In this document: in pieces, positions 14,176 to 21,644 of the stretch
Numbering within the stretch: position 1 is the stretch's first letter
How the letters are laid out: each line of letters opens with the position of its first letter
Assembly (NCBI GenBank): GCA_022822245.1
Contig: JAJECB010000041.1
Coordinates: forward strand, 1 to 21,644
Direction: 5' to 3'
From: Gammaproteobacteria bacterium
GTDB lineage: Bacteria > Pseudomonadota > Gammaproteobacteria > HK1
Length of the DNA stretch: 21,644 bases
The notes under the pieces: generated by a model
The model's input: the letters and a program-made list of their open reading frames with translations, nothing else
Databases searched by the model: none
Told to the model about the DNA's origin: nothing
Program-made: the position numbers and the translations under genes

Positions 14176-15012
14176 GATGATCACCTCGGTCTCGAGACGG
14201 GAGCGGGCGGTGCCGTGGAACACTCCGCGGGTGGGCGGAACGTCCGCGTAGTCCCGGCCAACCGCCACCCGGACGTGCCGTTCGTCCCCCTCGGTGTCGT
14301 TGGTCGGGTCGAAGCCGAGCCAGCCGACCCCCGGGAACCATCCCTCCACCCACGCATGGCTCTCGCCCGCCGTCACGTTCTCCTCGACCGGAGCGAGGTA
14401 CCCCGAGACGTAGCGGCACGGGATCCCCCACTTGCGGAGGATCGAGGCCATCACGTGCGCGTAGTCCTGGCATACCCCCCGGCCGGTCTCGAGGATCGCC
14501 TCGATCGGGGAGTCCGCGGTGGTGCTGCCCGGGACGTACTCGAAGATCCGGAAGAGCCTCGCCCGAAGCTCGCGCCCGCTCGCGAGCGGGTCGTCGCCGG
14601 GCGCAAGCCCATGGGTGGCGATGAACCGTTCGAGGGCCGGCGAGGAGCGCACGTACTCGCTCGCGTGGAGCATCGGCCAGAGGTCGACATCGTTGCGGGC
14701 CTCGCGGAGCTCCTCCCACCCGCCGGCCGGGAGCCGCTCGGGAGCGGGGGGCACCGGACCCACCTCCGCGCTCGACCGGGCGACGATCTCGAGTCCTTCA
14801 TGGGCGCCGGGGCGATTCAGGAAGTGCCCCGTATTGCCGAAGGGGTCGACGAACTCGAACAGCGGGCCGTCGGGATCGGTGTGAACGGAGAACGAGTGGA
14901 CCACCTGGAGCCGATCCCGGATCGGGCACAGGTGCAGGGTCGTTACCTCCGAATGCACCGGAGAATCGTAGGCGAACCGGATCCGGTGGGTGATCGCGTA
15001 GCGTGCGATCAC
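14164..15012 (-). CDS. Transglutaminase-like cysteine protease of the ATP-grasp/Alpha-E cluster
   Basis: This 282-residue protein has the bacterial transglutaminase-like N-terminal domain (residues 3-80, YAITHRIRFAYDSPVHSEVT) followed by the papain-like core. The catalytic triad is visible: Cys181 in GRGVCQDYAH, His219 in GESHAWVEGW and Asp235 in GFDPTND. The start is GTG at 15012, which overlaps the TGA of the Alpha-E gene by 4 nt and implies coupling. In many proteobacteria this trio (ATP-grasp, Alpha-E, transglutaminase) is conserved and is thought to make and process a peptide or amide conjugate (the amidoligase systems described by Iyer, Aravind and colleagues). The real substrate is not known. 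There is no signal peptide, so it probably works in the cytoplasm. Confidence 0.9.
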   Translation of the reverse strand: MIARYAITHRIRFAYDSPVHSEVTTLHLCPIRDRLQVVHSFSVHTDPDGPLFEFVDPFGNTGHFLNRPGAHEGLEIVARSSAEVGPVPPAPERLPAGGWEELREARNDVDLWPMLHASEYVRSSPALERFIATHGLAPGDDPLASGRELRARLFRIFEYVPGSTTADSPIEAILETGRGVCQDYAHVMASILRKWGIPCRYVSGYLAPVEENVTAGESHAWVEGWFPGVGWLGFDPTNDTEGDERHVRVAVGRDYADVPPTRGVFHGTARSRLETEVIIERW

Positions 15013-15986
15013 GTCTCGAGTCCCCCGACCGGCGAGAAGCCGAGATAGGAAGTTACCGCAAGGTCGTGAAGCTTCCGGCAATCGCTCCCGATCGAACGGA
15101 AGAAACGGACCGAGTCCCTCCCCCGCTCCCCGTCGAGGTTCTCGACCTCGAGGGCGGCCGCGAGGCGAAGGGCCATTCGATGCGGGGGGGCGAGAGGATA
15201 ACGGGCCCCCGCGGGGTCGATACCGGCGAGCATCTCTTCGATGAGGCGCATCGAGAAGCGAAGCGAGCGGGGAAGCTCCGGATCCTGCACGAGGAAGACG
15301 AGCACCTGTTCCTGCCGCACATCCATGGAATAGTGGCGGCTGTAGACCTCGTATGCTCCACAGATGCGCAGGAGGTCCGCCCAAGGCAGCACCGACTCGC
15401 CGCGCGCGCGGCGGCCAAGCTCCACCCAGGCGCCGAGAAATGCCGCCTGGTGCTGCACCCGCTCGACAAAGCCGCCGAGGACCATGAAGCGCCAGCCATC
15501 GTCGCGGTACATGAGCGCATCCATCACTCCGGCGAGGTGCCGCAGCCGATCGGTTGCCTCGCCGACAAAGGCGGCCGGCCCGCTCGCCCAGGCGGCGGGG
15601 AGATCGCTGTCCCGCATCCAGAGATACCCCTGGTTGAGGCACGTCCACACCGGCAGGGGAAGATGGGAGCGTACCTGACGGGCGTTCTCGCGGGCGGTGC
15701 TCCAGCACGACAGGATGGACTCGGGATTCGACGCCTCCTCGATGAGGCTGCCCGCGAGGGTGTAGGCGTCCATCATGAGAAACGTCTCGGCTTCTTCCGA
15801 GCTCTCCGGGGCTTCGGGAGGGCTCTGGCCAAGCGTCCGGTACACCACCTCCCAGGCGACAGCTATCTCGTTGCCCGTCCGGTCCACCAGCCGGTCGAGC
15901 GGATACCGCACAAGTCGGATGGTCTGCTTGGTCCGCTCGAGATAGCGGCCCATCCAGTAGAAGTTCGCGGCGACTCTCGCCAGCAT
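15009..15986 (-). CDS. Alpha-E domain protein (DUF403)
   Basis: This 325-residue all-helical Alpha-E family protein starts with the hallmark MLARVAANFYWMGRYLERT. It has repeated acidic helices, ERVQHQAAFLGAWVELGRRA, and the C-terminal LAVTSYLGF ending. It has no known catalytic residues and is presumed to act as an accessory or scaffold for the ATP-grasp ligase encoded immediately upstream (26 bp). The ATG at 15986 matches where family members begin. The gene overlaps the transglutaminase gene downstream. Its length is normal for single Alpha-E proteins; some bacteria carry it fused to the ATP-grasp protein. Confidence 0.92.
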   Translation of the reverse strand: MLARVAANFYWMGRYLERTKQTIRLVRYPLDRLVDRTGNEIAVAWEVVYRTLGQSPPEAPESSEEAETFLMMDAYTLAGSLIEEASNPESILSCWSTARENARQVRSHLPLPVWTCLNQGYLWMRDSDLPAAWASGPAAFVGEATDRLRHLAGVMDALMYRDDGWRFMVLGGFVERVQHQAAFLGAWVELGRRARGESVLPWADLLRICGAYEVYSRHYSMDVRQEQVLVFLVQDPELPRSLRFSMRLIEEMLAGIDPAGARYPLAPPHRMALRLAAALEVENLDGERGRDSVRFFRSIGSDCRKLHDLAVTSYLGFSPVGGLET

Positions 15987-16012
15987 GGCTGCAACCGGTC
16001 TCCGCCCCGCCT

Positions 16013-17479
16013 CTATCCGTCGACTACCCAGAGATCCTTGCAGCCGCCGCCCTGGCTGGAATTGACTACCAGGCTGCCCCGCCGGAGTGCGACCCGGCAG
16101 AGCCCGCCAGGCACGACGTCCTGGCGGTCGCGCCCCTGCAGCACGAAGGGGCGAAGGTCCACGTGCCGGGGCTCGATACCGCCGTCGACATAGCAGGGAG
16201 CCCGGGAGAGGTCGAGGGTGGGCTGGGAGATGAAGTTCGACGGGTCCGCCTTGATCCGCTCGGCGAACTCGGCCCGTTCAGCGCTCGAGGCATGGGGGCC
16301 GACGAGCATCCCGTAACCGCCCGAACCACCGACTTCCTTCACCACCAGCTCCTCCAGGTGCTCCAGCGTCCAGGCGAGACCCTCGGGCTCCCGGCAAAGA
16401 TGGGTTTCGACGTTCTTGAGGATCGGCTCCTCGTCGAGAAAGTACCGGATAATGCGTGGGACGTAGGCGTAGAGCGCCTTGTCGTCGGCCACCCCGGTGC
16501 CGGGAGCGTTGGCGAGGACGAAGTTGCCCGCCCGATAGGCGTGGAACATCCCCGCCGCCCCGAGAACCGAGTCAGGACGAAACGTCACCGGATCGAGGAA
16601 GTCGTCGTCGAGCCGGCGATAGAGCACGTCGATGCGCTCGAGGCCCTTCGTCGTACGTTCGTACAGGACCGCATCGTGGACCACGAGGTCCTGCCCTTCG
16701 ACGAGGTCGATACCCATCTCTCCGGCGAGCAGGGTGTGCTCGTAGTAGGCGGAGTTGTACAGCCCGGGAGTCAGTATCGCGATGCGCGGGGTCCGCATCG
16801 AGGGCGCGAGAGAGGCGAGGACCGAGTACAGCCGCTTGCTGTAGTCGGACACCTCGCGCACCCGATGAGAGCGGTAGAGCTCGGGAAACGCTCCCTTCAC
16901 CGCATCGCGGCAGCCGAGCATGTAGGACACCCCGGAAGGCACACGGAGGTTGTCTTCGAGCACCGCGAACCCCTCGTGGGTGCGGACGAGATCGGTGCCG
17001 CACACCGCGACGTAGACGTCGTGGGGAACCTTGATTCCCCGCATCTCCATGCGGTACTGCGGGCCACCGAGCACCAGATCGAGGGGAACGACCCCGTCGC
17101 GGAGCGAGCGGCCCTCGTGGTAGATGTCCCTGAGGAAGAGATTGATGGCGGCGAGGCGCTGCTTGAGCCCCCGCTCGATGTGATCCCACTCCCGGGCGGG
17201 GAGCAGGCGCGGCACGAAGTCGAGAGGGATGATCCGCTCGGTCATCTCGTCCCCGCCGTACACGGTGAACGTGATCCCCTCGTGCAGGAACCGGCGATAG
17301 ACGCTCTCCTGGAGTTTCGCCAGATCTTCCGGCACGAATCCGACGAGTGCCTCCGTCATCTGCCGGCCGGCGGCGCGCGGAGTCCCGTCCGCCTCGAACA
17401 TCTCGTCGAAGAACCGGGGATCGAGCTCGTACCCGGGGAACGACGCGGCGGCGCCTCTCGGAGACTCGGACTTCGACAC
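16013..17479 (-). CDS. Circularly permuted ATP-grasp type 2 ligase
   Basis: This 488-residue protein belongs to the circularly permuted ATP-grasp family (old names DUF404/DUF407). Such enzymes are predicted to form an amide or peptide bond through an acyl-phosphate using ATP. Characteristic segments are FTVYGGDEMTERIIPLD (71-87), EDNLRVPSGVSYML (175-188), LTPGLYNSAYYEH (236-248), VKEVGGSGGYGMLVG (380-394, the nucleotide-binding loop) and NSSQGGGCKDLWV (473-485). The GTG start at 17479 is the best fit, with GAGGA about 10 nt upstream. It is the first gene of the triad with Alpha-E and the transglutaminase. No Anbu protease gene, a frequent partner, is adjacent. Confidence 0.9.
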   Translation of the reverse strand: MSKSESPRGAAASFPGYELDPRFFDEMFEADGTPRAAGRQMTEALVGFVPEDLAKLQESVYRRFLHEGITFTVYGGDEMTERIIPLDFVPRLLPAREWDHIERGLKQRLAAINLFLRDIYHEGRSLRDGVVPLDLVLGGPQYRMEMRGIKVPHDVYVAVCGTDLVRTHEGFAVLEDNLRVPSGVSYMLGCRDAVKGAFPELYRSHRVREVSDYSKRLYSVLASLAPSMRTPRIAILTPGLYNSAYYEHTLLAGEMGIDLVEGQDLVVHDAVLYERTTKGLERIDVLYRRLDDDFLDPVTFRPDSVLGAAGMFHAYRAGNFVLANAPGTGVADDKALYAYVPRIIRYFLDEEPILKNVETHLCREPEGLAWTLEHLEELVVKEVGGSGGYGMLVGPHASSAERAEFAERIKADPSNFISQPTLDLSRAPCYVDGGIEPRHVDLRPFVLQGRDRQDVVPGGLCRVALRRGSLVVNSSQGGGCKDLWVVDG

Positions 17480-17523
17480 CTTCCTGGATTCCTCGACCCG
17501 CGCGCTTGGCGTCCCTCCGATCC

Positions 17524-17552
17524 ATCATAGCCCCGTGGGCCGGGGCCGACAA
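17524..17552 (-). promoter_or_regulatory. Sigma-70-like promoter of the ATP-grasp triad
   Basis: Reading leftward, TTGTCG (17552-17547) and TATGAT (17529-17524) are separated by exactly 17 bp. A transcript would start near 17517, about 38 nt before the GTG start. The match is 4 of 6 at -35 and 5 of 6 at -10, good for this GC-rich genome. Confidence 0.55.
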
Positions 17553-17740
17553 ATGCGAGGGACCGGCCGGCCCCGGCGCGTGCGACTCGTTGCACGGACG
17601 AAGAGGATTTTCCGTGCCGACGCCTCGGCGGGGCCGGCGGAGACCCGGAACGGCGCCGCCGGCCATGCGCCCTCGCGCTCCGCCCGGCGCCGTCTCCTCC
17701 TCCGCCGACCGGCGGAAGTCCCTCGCCGTCGCCGGTTCCC
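17553..17740. other. Intergenic region between divergent genes
   Basis: This is the middle of the 303-bp gap between the ATP-grasp gene (leftward) and the crotonase gene (rightward). It is GC-rich, no ORF in it has recognisable motifs, and no clear repeat was found. Confidence 0.5.
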
Positions 17741-17741
17741 G

Positions 17742-17747
17742 TATCAT
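17742..17747 (+). promoter_or_regulatory. Possible -10 box of the crotonase gene
   Basis: TATCAT, in the context CCCGTATCATCGCG, lies 35 bp before the start codon, the same distance as the TATCAT before folE2. No good -35 is visible at 17 bp spacing. Confidence 0.35.
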
Positions 17748-17782
17748 CGCGCCACCTGACACACGAGAGGCCCACACGGGAC

Positions 17783-18583
17783 ATGAAGCTCGAGCTCGAC
17801 ACGGACCGGATGATCGCCGAGGTCAAGGACGGCATCGGCTGGGTGATCTACAACAACCCGAAGCGCCTGAACGCGGTCTCGCTGGAGATGACCGAGGCGC
17901 TCCCGGTCATCTTCGATACGTACGAGGAACGCGACGACGTCCGGGTCGTGGTCTTGCGGGGGGCCGGCGAGCGGGCCTTCGTATCGGGGGCCGACATCTC
18001 GGAGTTCGAGAAGAACCGGTCGTCCGAGGAGAGCCGCCGGATCTTCGACGAGAAGGGAAAGATCGCGGCGGCCCGGATCGAGGCATTCACCAAGCCCATC
18101 ATCGCCATGGTCCGGGGCTATTGCATCGGCGGCGGCCTGATGGCGGCGCTCAAGGCGGACATCCGCATCGCCTCCGACGACGCCCAGTTCGGAATTCCCG
18201 CGGCCCGGCTCGGCCTCGGCTACGGCTTCTCGGGGGTCGCCCCGCTCGTGGACCTGGTGGGATCGGCCGCCGCGAACGAGATCCTGTTCTCCGCGAGGCG
18301 CTTCAGCGCGGACGAAGCCCTTCGGATGGGGCTCGTGAACCGGGTGGTCTCCGGCTCCGCCCTCGAGCCGGCGGTGCTGGAGCTCGCCCGGACCATCGCC
18401 GACAACGCGCCCCTCACCGTCCGGGCCGCGAAGTTCGCGATCCGCCAGTGCGCCCGCGACCCGGGCGCGCGCGACCTGGACGGGGCCGCACGGCTCGTCG
18501 AAGCCTGCTTCCGGAGCGAGGACTACGTCGAGGGCCGGCGCGCCTTCATGGAGAAGCGCCGGCCCGCTTTCCAGGGTCGCTGA
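17783..18583 (+). CDS. Crotonase-fold protein (enoyl-CoA hydratase/isomerase family)
   Basis: This 266-residue crotonase superfamily protein has a complete fold. Oxyanion-hole segments are visible at ERAFVSGADISEF (63-75) and GYCIGGGLM (112-120), and the FGIPAARLGLGYG segment is at 136-148. Compared with rat mitochondrial hydratase, the two catalytic glutamates (Glu144 and Glu164) fall on Met120 and Ala140, so simple hydration of enoyl-CoA is unlikely. It may be a decarboxylase, hydrolase or isomerase of an acyl-CoA, or a non-hydratase paralogue. Position and length are otherwise normal. The ATG at 17783 has a modest AGAGG site upstream. It converges on amt and appears monocistronic. Confidence 0.9.
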   Translation: MKLELDTDRMIAEVKDGIGWVIYNNPKRLNAVSLEMTEALPVIFDTYEERDDVRVVVLRGAGERAFVSGADISEFEKNRSSEESRRIFDEKGKIAAARIEAFTKPIIAMVRGYCIGGGLMAALKADIRIASDDAQFGIPAARLGLGYGFSGVAPLVDLVGSAAANEILFSARRFSADEALRMGLVNRVVSGSALEPAVLELARTIADNAPLTVRAAKFAIRQCARDPGARDLDGAARLVEACFRSEDYVEGRRAFMEKRRPAFQGR

Positions 18584-18590
18584 GCCTCGA

Positions 18591-18622
18591 CGGTCCGGCC
18601 CCGAGGTCACGGGGCCGGACCG
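18591..18622. terminator. Bidirectional hairpin terminator between crotonase and amt
   Basis: CGGTCCGGCCCC (18591-18602) and GGGGCCGGACCG (18611-18622) form a perfect 12-bp stem with an 8-nt loop. It lies in the 51-bp gap between two convergent stop codons and so probably serves both genes. There is no T run on either side. Confidence 0.7.
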
Positions 18623-18634
18623 GATCCCGGCGCC

Positions 18635-20053
18635 TCACTCGTCGCGCTGCAGCTCTTCGAAGTCGTCCGGCTCGGGCATGACCACGAACTCGGGATAGGA
18701 CTCCATGCCGAGCTCCGCGGCGTCCTGCCCGAGCTGTTCGACGGTCGGCGAGACGCGCACCCCTACGATCTTCTCGATGACCGTCCAGAGGATCCACGAG
18801 ACCACGAACACGAAGGCGCCGATCGAGACGACCCCGACGATCTGAACCCAAAGGTCCGCCCCACCCGCGATGCACACCGCGAGGGTGCCCCACACGCCCG
18901 CGAACATGTGGGCGGGCACCGCGCCGACGACATCGTCGATCTTGACCGCGTCCAGGAACCTGAGCCCCGCGGTACAGATGATCCCGCCGATCGCGCCGAT
19001 GATGATTGCCCAGTAGTGGTCGACGATGTCCGGGCCCGCGGTGATCGCGACGAGCCCGGCGATGGCCCCGTTGAGGCCGGCGAGGAGGTCGATGCGTCCG
19101 AGGATCGGTCTCGAGACGCTGATCGCGGCCATCACCCCCGCCGCCGCGGCGAGGTTGGTGTTGACGAGCACGTTGCTCATCGCGACCGCATCGACGGTTC
19201 CGGCGAGAGCGAGCTGCGAGCCGCCGTTGAAGCCGAACCACCCGAGCCACAGGATGAACACCCCGAGGGTCACGGAGGGGATGTTCGAAGGGGTCGACGG
19301 CCTGACGGTACCGTCGGCGCGGAACTTCCCGCGCCGCGCCCCCACCACCATGGCTCCCGCGAGAGCGGCCCAACCTCCGGTGGAGTGAACGATGGTGGAA
19401 CCCGCGAAGTCCTGGAAGCCCATCTCGGCGAGCCATCCTCCGCCCCACGTCCAGGCGCCGACGATTGGATAGACGATGGCGGTCAGGATCGTGATGAAGA
19501 TGAAGAACGACCAGAGCTTCACCCGCTCGGCGAGGGCGCCGGACACGATGGAGGCCGCGGTGGCCACGAACACCATCTGGAAGAACCAGTCCGACATCGT
19601 GGCGTAGCCCTGATCGAGGACCGCCGCCTTCGCCGATTCGTCGCCGCCGAGCAGGGCGAGCTCCTCCGCGGACGGGCCGTAGAACAGCTCGATCGTGCCG
19701 ATCCACCCGCCCTCGGGTACCCCGACGTACATGAGGTTGTAGCCGATGAGGTAGTAGGCGAGCCCCGCGATCGAATAGAGGCCGATGTTCTTCAGGCAGA
19801 TGACGGACGCGTTCTTGGTACGGACCGAACCCGATTCGAGCATCGTGAAGCCGGCGCACATCCACATGATGAGCGCGCCCCAGATGAGGAACGAGAAGGT
19901 GTTGAGGACGAACTGGGTCTCGTTGGGGACGGACGCCCAGGCGGTCCCCGCGGCGACGAGGACGGCGCCGCCCGCGAGCGCCCCGGCGATGGTCACGGTT
20001 CGTGAGGAGATCGGACGCCTGGTCCGACGCCCTGATGGTTCGTTCTGCTTCAT
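18635..20053 (-). CDS. amt: Ammonium transporter (Amt/MEP/Rh family)
   Basis: This inner-membrane ammonium channel has 472 residues. Residues 1-40 form a signal-like N-terminus (Arg-rich, then a hydrophobic stretch ending GTAWA), followed by about 11 membrane helices. Key residues are in place: Asp215 in FQDFAGS, the pore twin histidines His223 (IVHSTGGWAALAG) and His382 (VPAHMFAGVWG), and the conserved GFNGGS segment. The C-terminal cytoplasmic tail (about 432-472) is acidic. The ATG at 20053 has an excellent GGAGGA site. GlnK is not adjacent, although glnK-amtB pairs are usual. It lies 80 bp downstream of a threonine synthase-like gene on the same strand. No NtrC or sigma-54 site was recognised upstream. 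Confidence 0.95.
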   Translation of the reverse strand: MKQNEPSGRRTRRPISSRTVTIAGALAGGAVLVAAGTAWASVPNETQFVLNTFSFLIWGALIMWMCAGFTMLESGSVRTKNASVICLKNIGLYSIAGLAYYLIGYNLMYVGVPEGGWIGTIELFYGPSAEELALLGGDESAKAAVLDQGYATMSDWFFQMVFVATAASIVSGALAERVKLWSFFIFITILTAIVYPIVGAWTWGGGWLAEMGFQDFAGSTIVHSTGGWAALAGAMVVGARRGKFRADGTVRPSTPSNIPSVTLGVFILWLGWFGFNGGSQLALAGTVDAVAMSNVLVNTNLAAAAGVMAAISVSRPILGRIDLLAGLNGAIAGLVAITAGPDIVDHYWAIIIGAIGGIICTAGLRFLDAVKIDDVVGAVPAHMFAGVWGTLAVCIAGGADLWVQIVGVVSIGAFVFVVSWILWTVIEKIVGVRVSPTVEQLGQDAAELGMESYPEFVVMPEPDDFEELQRDE

Positions 20054-20133
20054 CGCTTGGCTTCCTCCTTTCTTTCTCGTTGCCCCGGGGAGCGCACCGG
20101 CGATGCGAACCTCCCTCGCGTCCCCCGAGCCGG

Positions 20134-21327
20134 TCAGGTATCGGATGTTTCGAATTTTCGGGTGACCAAAGGCAGAGGATACTTGAGACCGGTCGCGCAG
20201 TTGAACAGCACGACCCGCTCGCCGGCCGAGATCCGGCCGTCCGCCACCGCCTCGCGCCACGCCGCGTAGGTCGCCGCCCCCTCGGGGCAGAGCAGAAGCC
20301 CGTCGCGCCGGGCCACCTCGGCCCGCGCCTCGAGGATCGCCTCGTCGTTCACGCTCGCCGCGAATCCGCCGCTCTCCCGAACCGCGCGCAGGATGAGGAA
20401 ATCGCCGACGGCGGCGGGAACCCGGATCCCCGCCGCGACCGTGTGCGCCCCCTCCCACCGGGGGGCGTGCTCCTCCCCCGCCTCGAACGCCCGCACGATC
20501 GGGGCGCACCCGGCGGCCTGGACTGCGACCATGCGCGGCAGGGGACCTTCCAGCCAGCCGACGGCCTCGAGCTCGGCGAACGCCTTCCACATCCCGATGA
20601 GCCCGGTCCCGCCCCCCGTGGGGTAGACGATGACGTCGGGAAGCGTCCAGCCGAGCTGCTCGGCGAGCTCGAACCCCATCGTCTTCTTGCCCTCGATACG
20701 GTACGGCTCCTTGAGGGTGGATACGTCGAACCAGCCCTCCTCGTCCGCCCGCTCGCGGACGATGCGCCCGCAGTCGTCGATGAGGCCGTCCACCCGCCAG
20801 GTGACCGCGCCCTGGAGCTCGATCTCGGAGAGGTTGACCTCCGGCGTGTCGTCCGGGCAGTACACCACCGATTCGATCCCGGCCCGCGCCGCATAGGCGG
20901 CAAGGGCCGCTCCCGCGTTGCCGTTGGTCGGCATCGCGAGCCGGCCGAGGCCGAGCTCCTTCGCCATCGAGACGGCGAGCGCGAGCCCGCGCGCCTTGAA
21001 CGAGCCGGTGGGAAGCCGCCCCTCGTCCTTGACCAGCAACTCCCCCCCGTCCCCGCCTTCCGGCACGGCGAGGGAGACGAGCGGTGTCGTCACCTCCCCG
21101 AGCGACACCCGGTTCCCGGCCTCGCGCACCGGCAGGAACTCGCGGTACCGCCAGAACCCGTCCGGCCTGGCCGCGAGGGCCGCCCGATCAAGATCCGCAG
21201 CGATCGCGTCGAGGTCGTAGCGAACGAGGAGAGGCCGGCCGGCCGCAGAGAGCCCGTGCACCTCTCCCGCGGGATACGACCGGCCGGTGAGAGAGCATTC
21301 GAGGTGAGTGACGTAGCTGGCGCTCAT
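20134..21327 (-). CDS. Threonine synthase-like PLP enzyme
   Basis: This 397-residue fold-type II PLP enzyme is closest to threonine synthase, which converts O-phosphohomoserine to threonine. The PLP lysine is Lys111 in LPTGSFKARG. The substrate-side loop PTNGNAGAALAAYAARAG follows at about 133-150, the phosphate-binding YPTGGGTGLIG at about 235-245, and LCPEGAAT near the C-terminus. The N-terminus (THLECSLTGRSYPAGEVHGL) is the usual short Cys-containing segment of this subgroup. The ATG at 21327 fits the family start. No hom or thrB gene is nearby, so a related role (threonine dehydratase-like or diaminopropionate lyase-like) is not excluded. It could be co-transcribed with amt, 80 bp downstream. 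Confidence 0.85.
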   Translation of the reverse strand: MSASYVTHLECSLTGRSYPAGEVHGLSAAGRPLLVRYDLDAIAADLDRAALAARPDGFWRYREFLPVREAGNRVSLGEVTTPLVSLAVPEGGDGGELLVKDEGRLPTGSFKARGLALAVSMAKELGLGRLAMPTNGNAGAALAAYAARAGIESVVYCPDDTPEVNLSEIELQGAVTWRVDGLIDDCGRIVRERADEEGWFDVSTLKEPYRIEGKKTMGFELAEQLGWTLPDVIVYPTGGGTGLIGMWKAFAELEAVGWLEGPLPRMVAVQAAGCAPIVRAFEAGEEHAPRWEGAHTVAAGIRVPAAVGDFLILRAVRESGGFAASVNDEAILEARAEVARRDGLLLCPEGAATYAAWREAVADGRISAGERVVLFNCATGLKYPLPLVTRKFETSDT

Positions 21328-21363
21328 GGCGTCTCCGGATGGATGGCCCCAGTCGGGCCGGAA

Positions 21364-21417
21364 CGGATCGCTTCGATCCGGGCAAGCCGGGTGCGGGGAG
21401 ATGGCGTCGCCGCACCC
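21364..21417 (-). terminator. Two hairpins between the SMP-30-like gene and the threonine synthase gene
   Basis: GGGTGCGG (21389-21396) pairs with CCGCACCC (21410-21417), and CGGATCG (21364-21370) pairs with CGATCCG (21374-21380) across a 3-nt loop. Reading leftward they follow the SMP-30-like stop codon by about 22 nt. No T tract is present. They may terminate that transcript. Confidence 0.4.
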
Positions 21418-21438
21418 CCTTCCCCGCTCCCGGCGGTG

Positions 21439-21644
21439 TCAGGCGGACGGTCGCAGGACGACGCGGGCCGGCGGGACGGGAAGGCCCGGCACGTCGGCCC
21501 GGATCCGGTAGATGGTCCCGGAATCGTCGCGGCCGGTGCCGGCGGTGCCGGTCACGACGTAGAGGTCCAGGAGGTCCTCGCCTCCGAAGCAGACGCTGGT
21601 CGGCATCGGATGCGGGCAGGGGACCCGCTGCCGGAGGCCTCCCT
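21439..21644 (-). CDS. SMP-30/gluconolactonase-like protein, C-terminal fragment
   Basis: The last 67 residues of a leftward gene that enters from the right edge are visible. The segment PMPTSVCFGGEDLLDLYVVTG, a Gly/Thr-rich loop and GTIYRIRADVPGLPVPPARV match the final blades of SMP-30/gluconolactonase beta-propellers, which hydrolyse lactones using a divalent metal. The metal-binding residues are outside the window, so function and start cannot be checked. Two hairpins separate it from the threonine synthase-like gene. Confidence 0.75.
   Translation of the reverse strand, partial: GGLRQRVPCPHPMPTSVCFGGEDLLDLYVVTGTAGTGRDDSGTIYRIRADVPGLPVPPARVVLRPSA

Noticed and set aside
11185..15048. A 1287-codon open frame on the + strand
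   Set aside because: It is antisense to the E1, mini-E2 and transglutaminase genes. The translation is Arg/Pro/Gly/Asp-rich with no motif, as expected from high GC content.

Overview
The window is very GC-rich, densely packed chromosomal DNA. It most likely comes from a gammaproteobacterium: parE, xseB, mazG, a Slt-type lytic transglycosylase, a YqiB-like DUF1249 protein and a cytoplasmic AmpD all occur within 8 kb, and the proteins resemble the gammaproteobacterial versions. No rRNA, tRNA, CRISPR array, prophage or intact transposase gene is visible. The genus cannot be told from the sequence alone.

Layout. 1-607 (-) is the N-terminal third of ParE. 608-1224 is a gene-poor stretch with lower GC patches, alternative hairpins and three TCTTGCA repeats, leading into a small cupin gene (1225-1638, +). 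xseB (1894-2217, +) and folE2 (2459-3289, +) follow. mazG (3301-4035, -) converges on folE2 and is divergent from slt (4094-6160, +). A 280-bp transposase-less element with 19-bp perfect terminal inverted repeats (6262-6541) sits between slt and the DUF1249 gene, and its right end coincides with the DUF1249 stop codon.

7119-9599 (-) is a tight operon: two paralogous DUF1538 membrane proteins, a P-II-like protein and ampD. The DUF1538 pair is probably a cation/proton antiporter-type transporter controlled by the P-II-like protein.

9701-14103 (-) is the most unusual block. It holds an AceE/MdeB-type thiamine-diphosphate E1 gene, a coupled 197-aa protein that looks like an E2 with no lipoyl domain and no HxxxDG acyltransferase motif (an E3-binding domain plus a degenerate catalytic domain), and a PaaK-like acyl-CoA ligase. 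14164-17479 (-) is the known but poorly characterised triad of transglutaminase-like protease, Alpha-E protein and circularly permuted ATP-grasp ligase, with its own plausible sigma-70 promoter. It may read through into the E1 block.

17783-18583 (+) is a crotonase-fold protein lacking both classical hydratase glutamates. It converges on an ammonium transporter (18635-20053, -) across a 12-bp perfect-stem bidirectional terminator. A threonine synthase-like PLP enzyme (20134-21327, -) and the C-terminus of an SMP-30/gluconolactonase-like protein (21439-21644, -) complete the window.

The genes fall into housekeeping (DNA topology and repair, folate or queuosine precursor, NTP hygiene, murein recycling), ion and nitrogen transport (DUF1538 pair with P-II, Amt), and a possible 2-oxoacid/acyl-CoA plus peptide-ligase module whose function is unknown.
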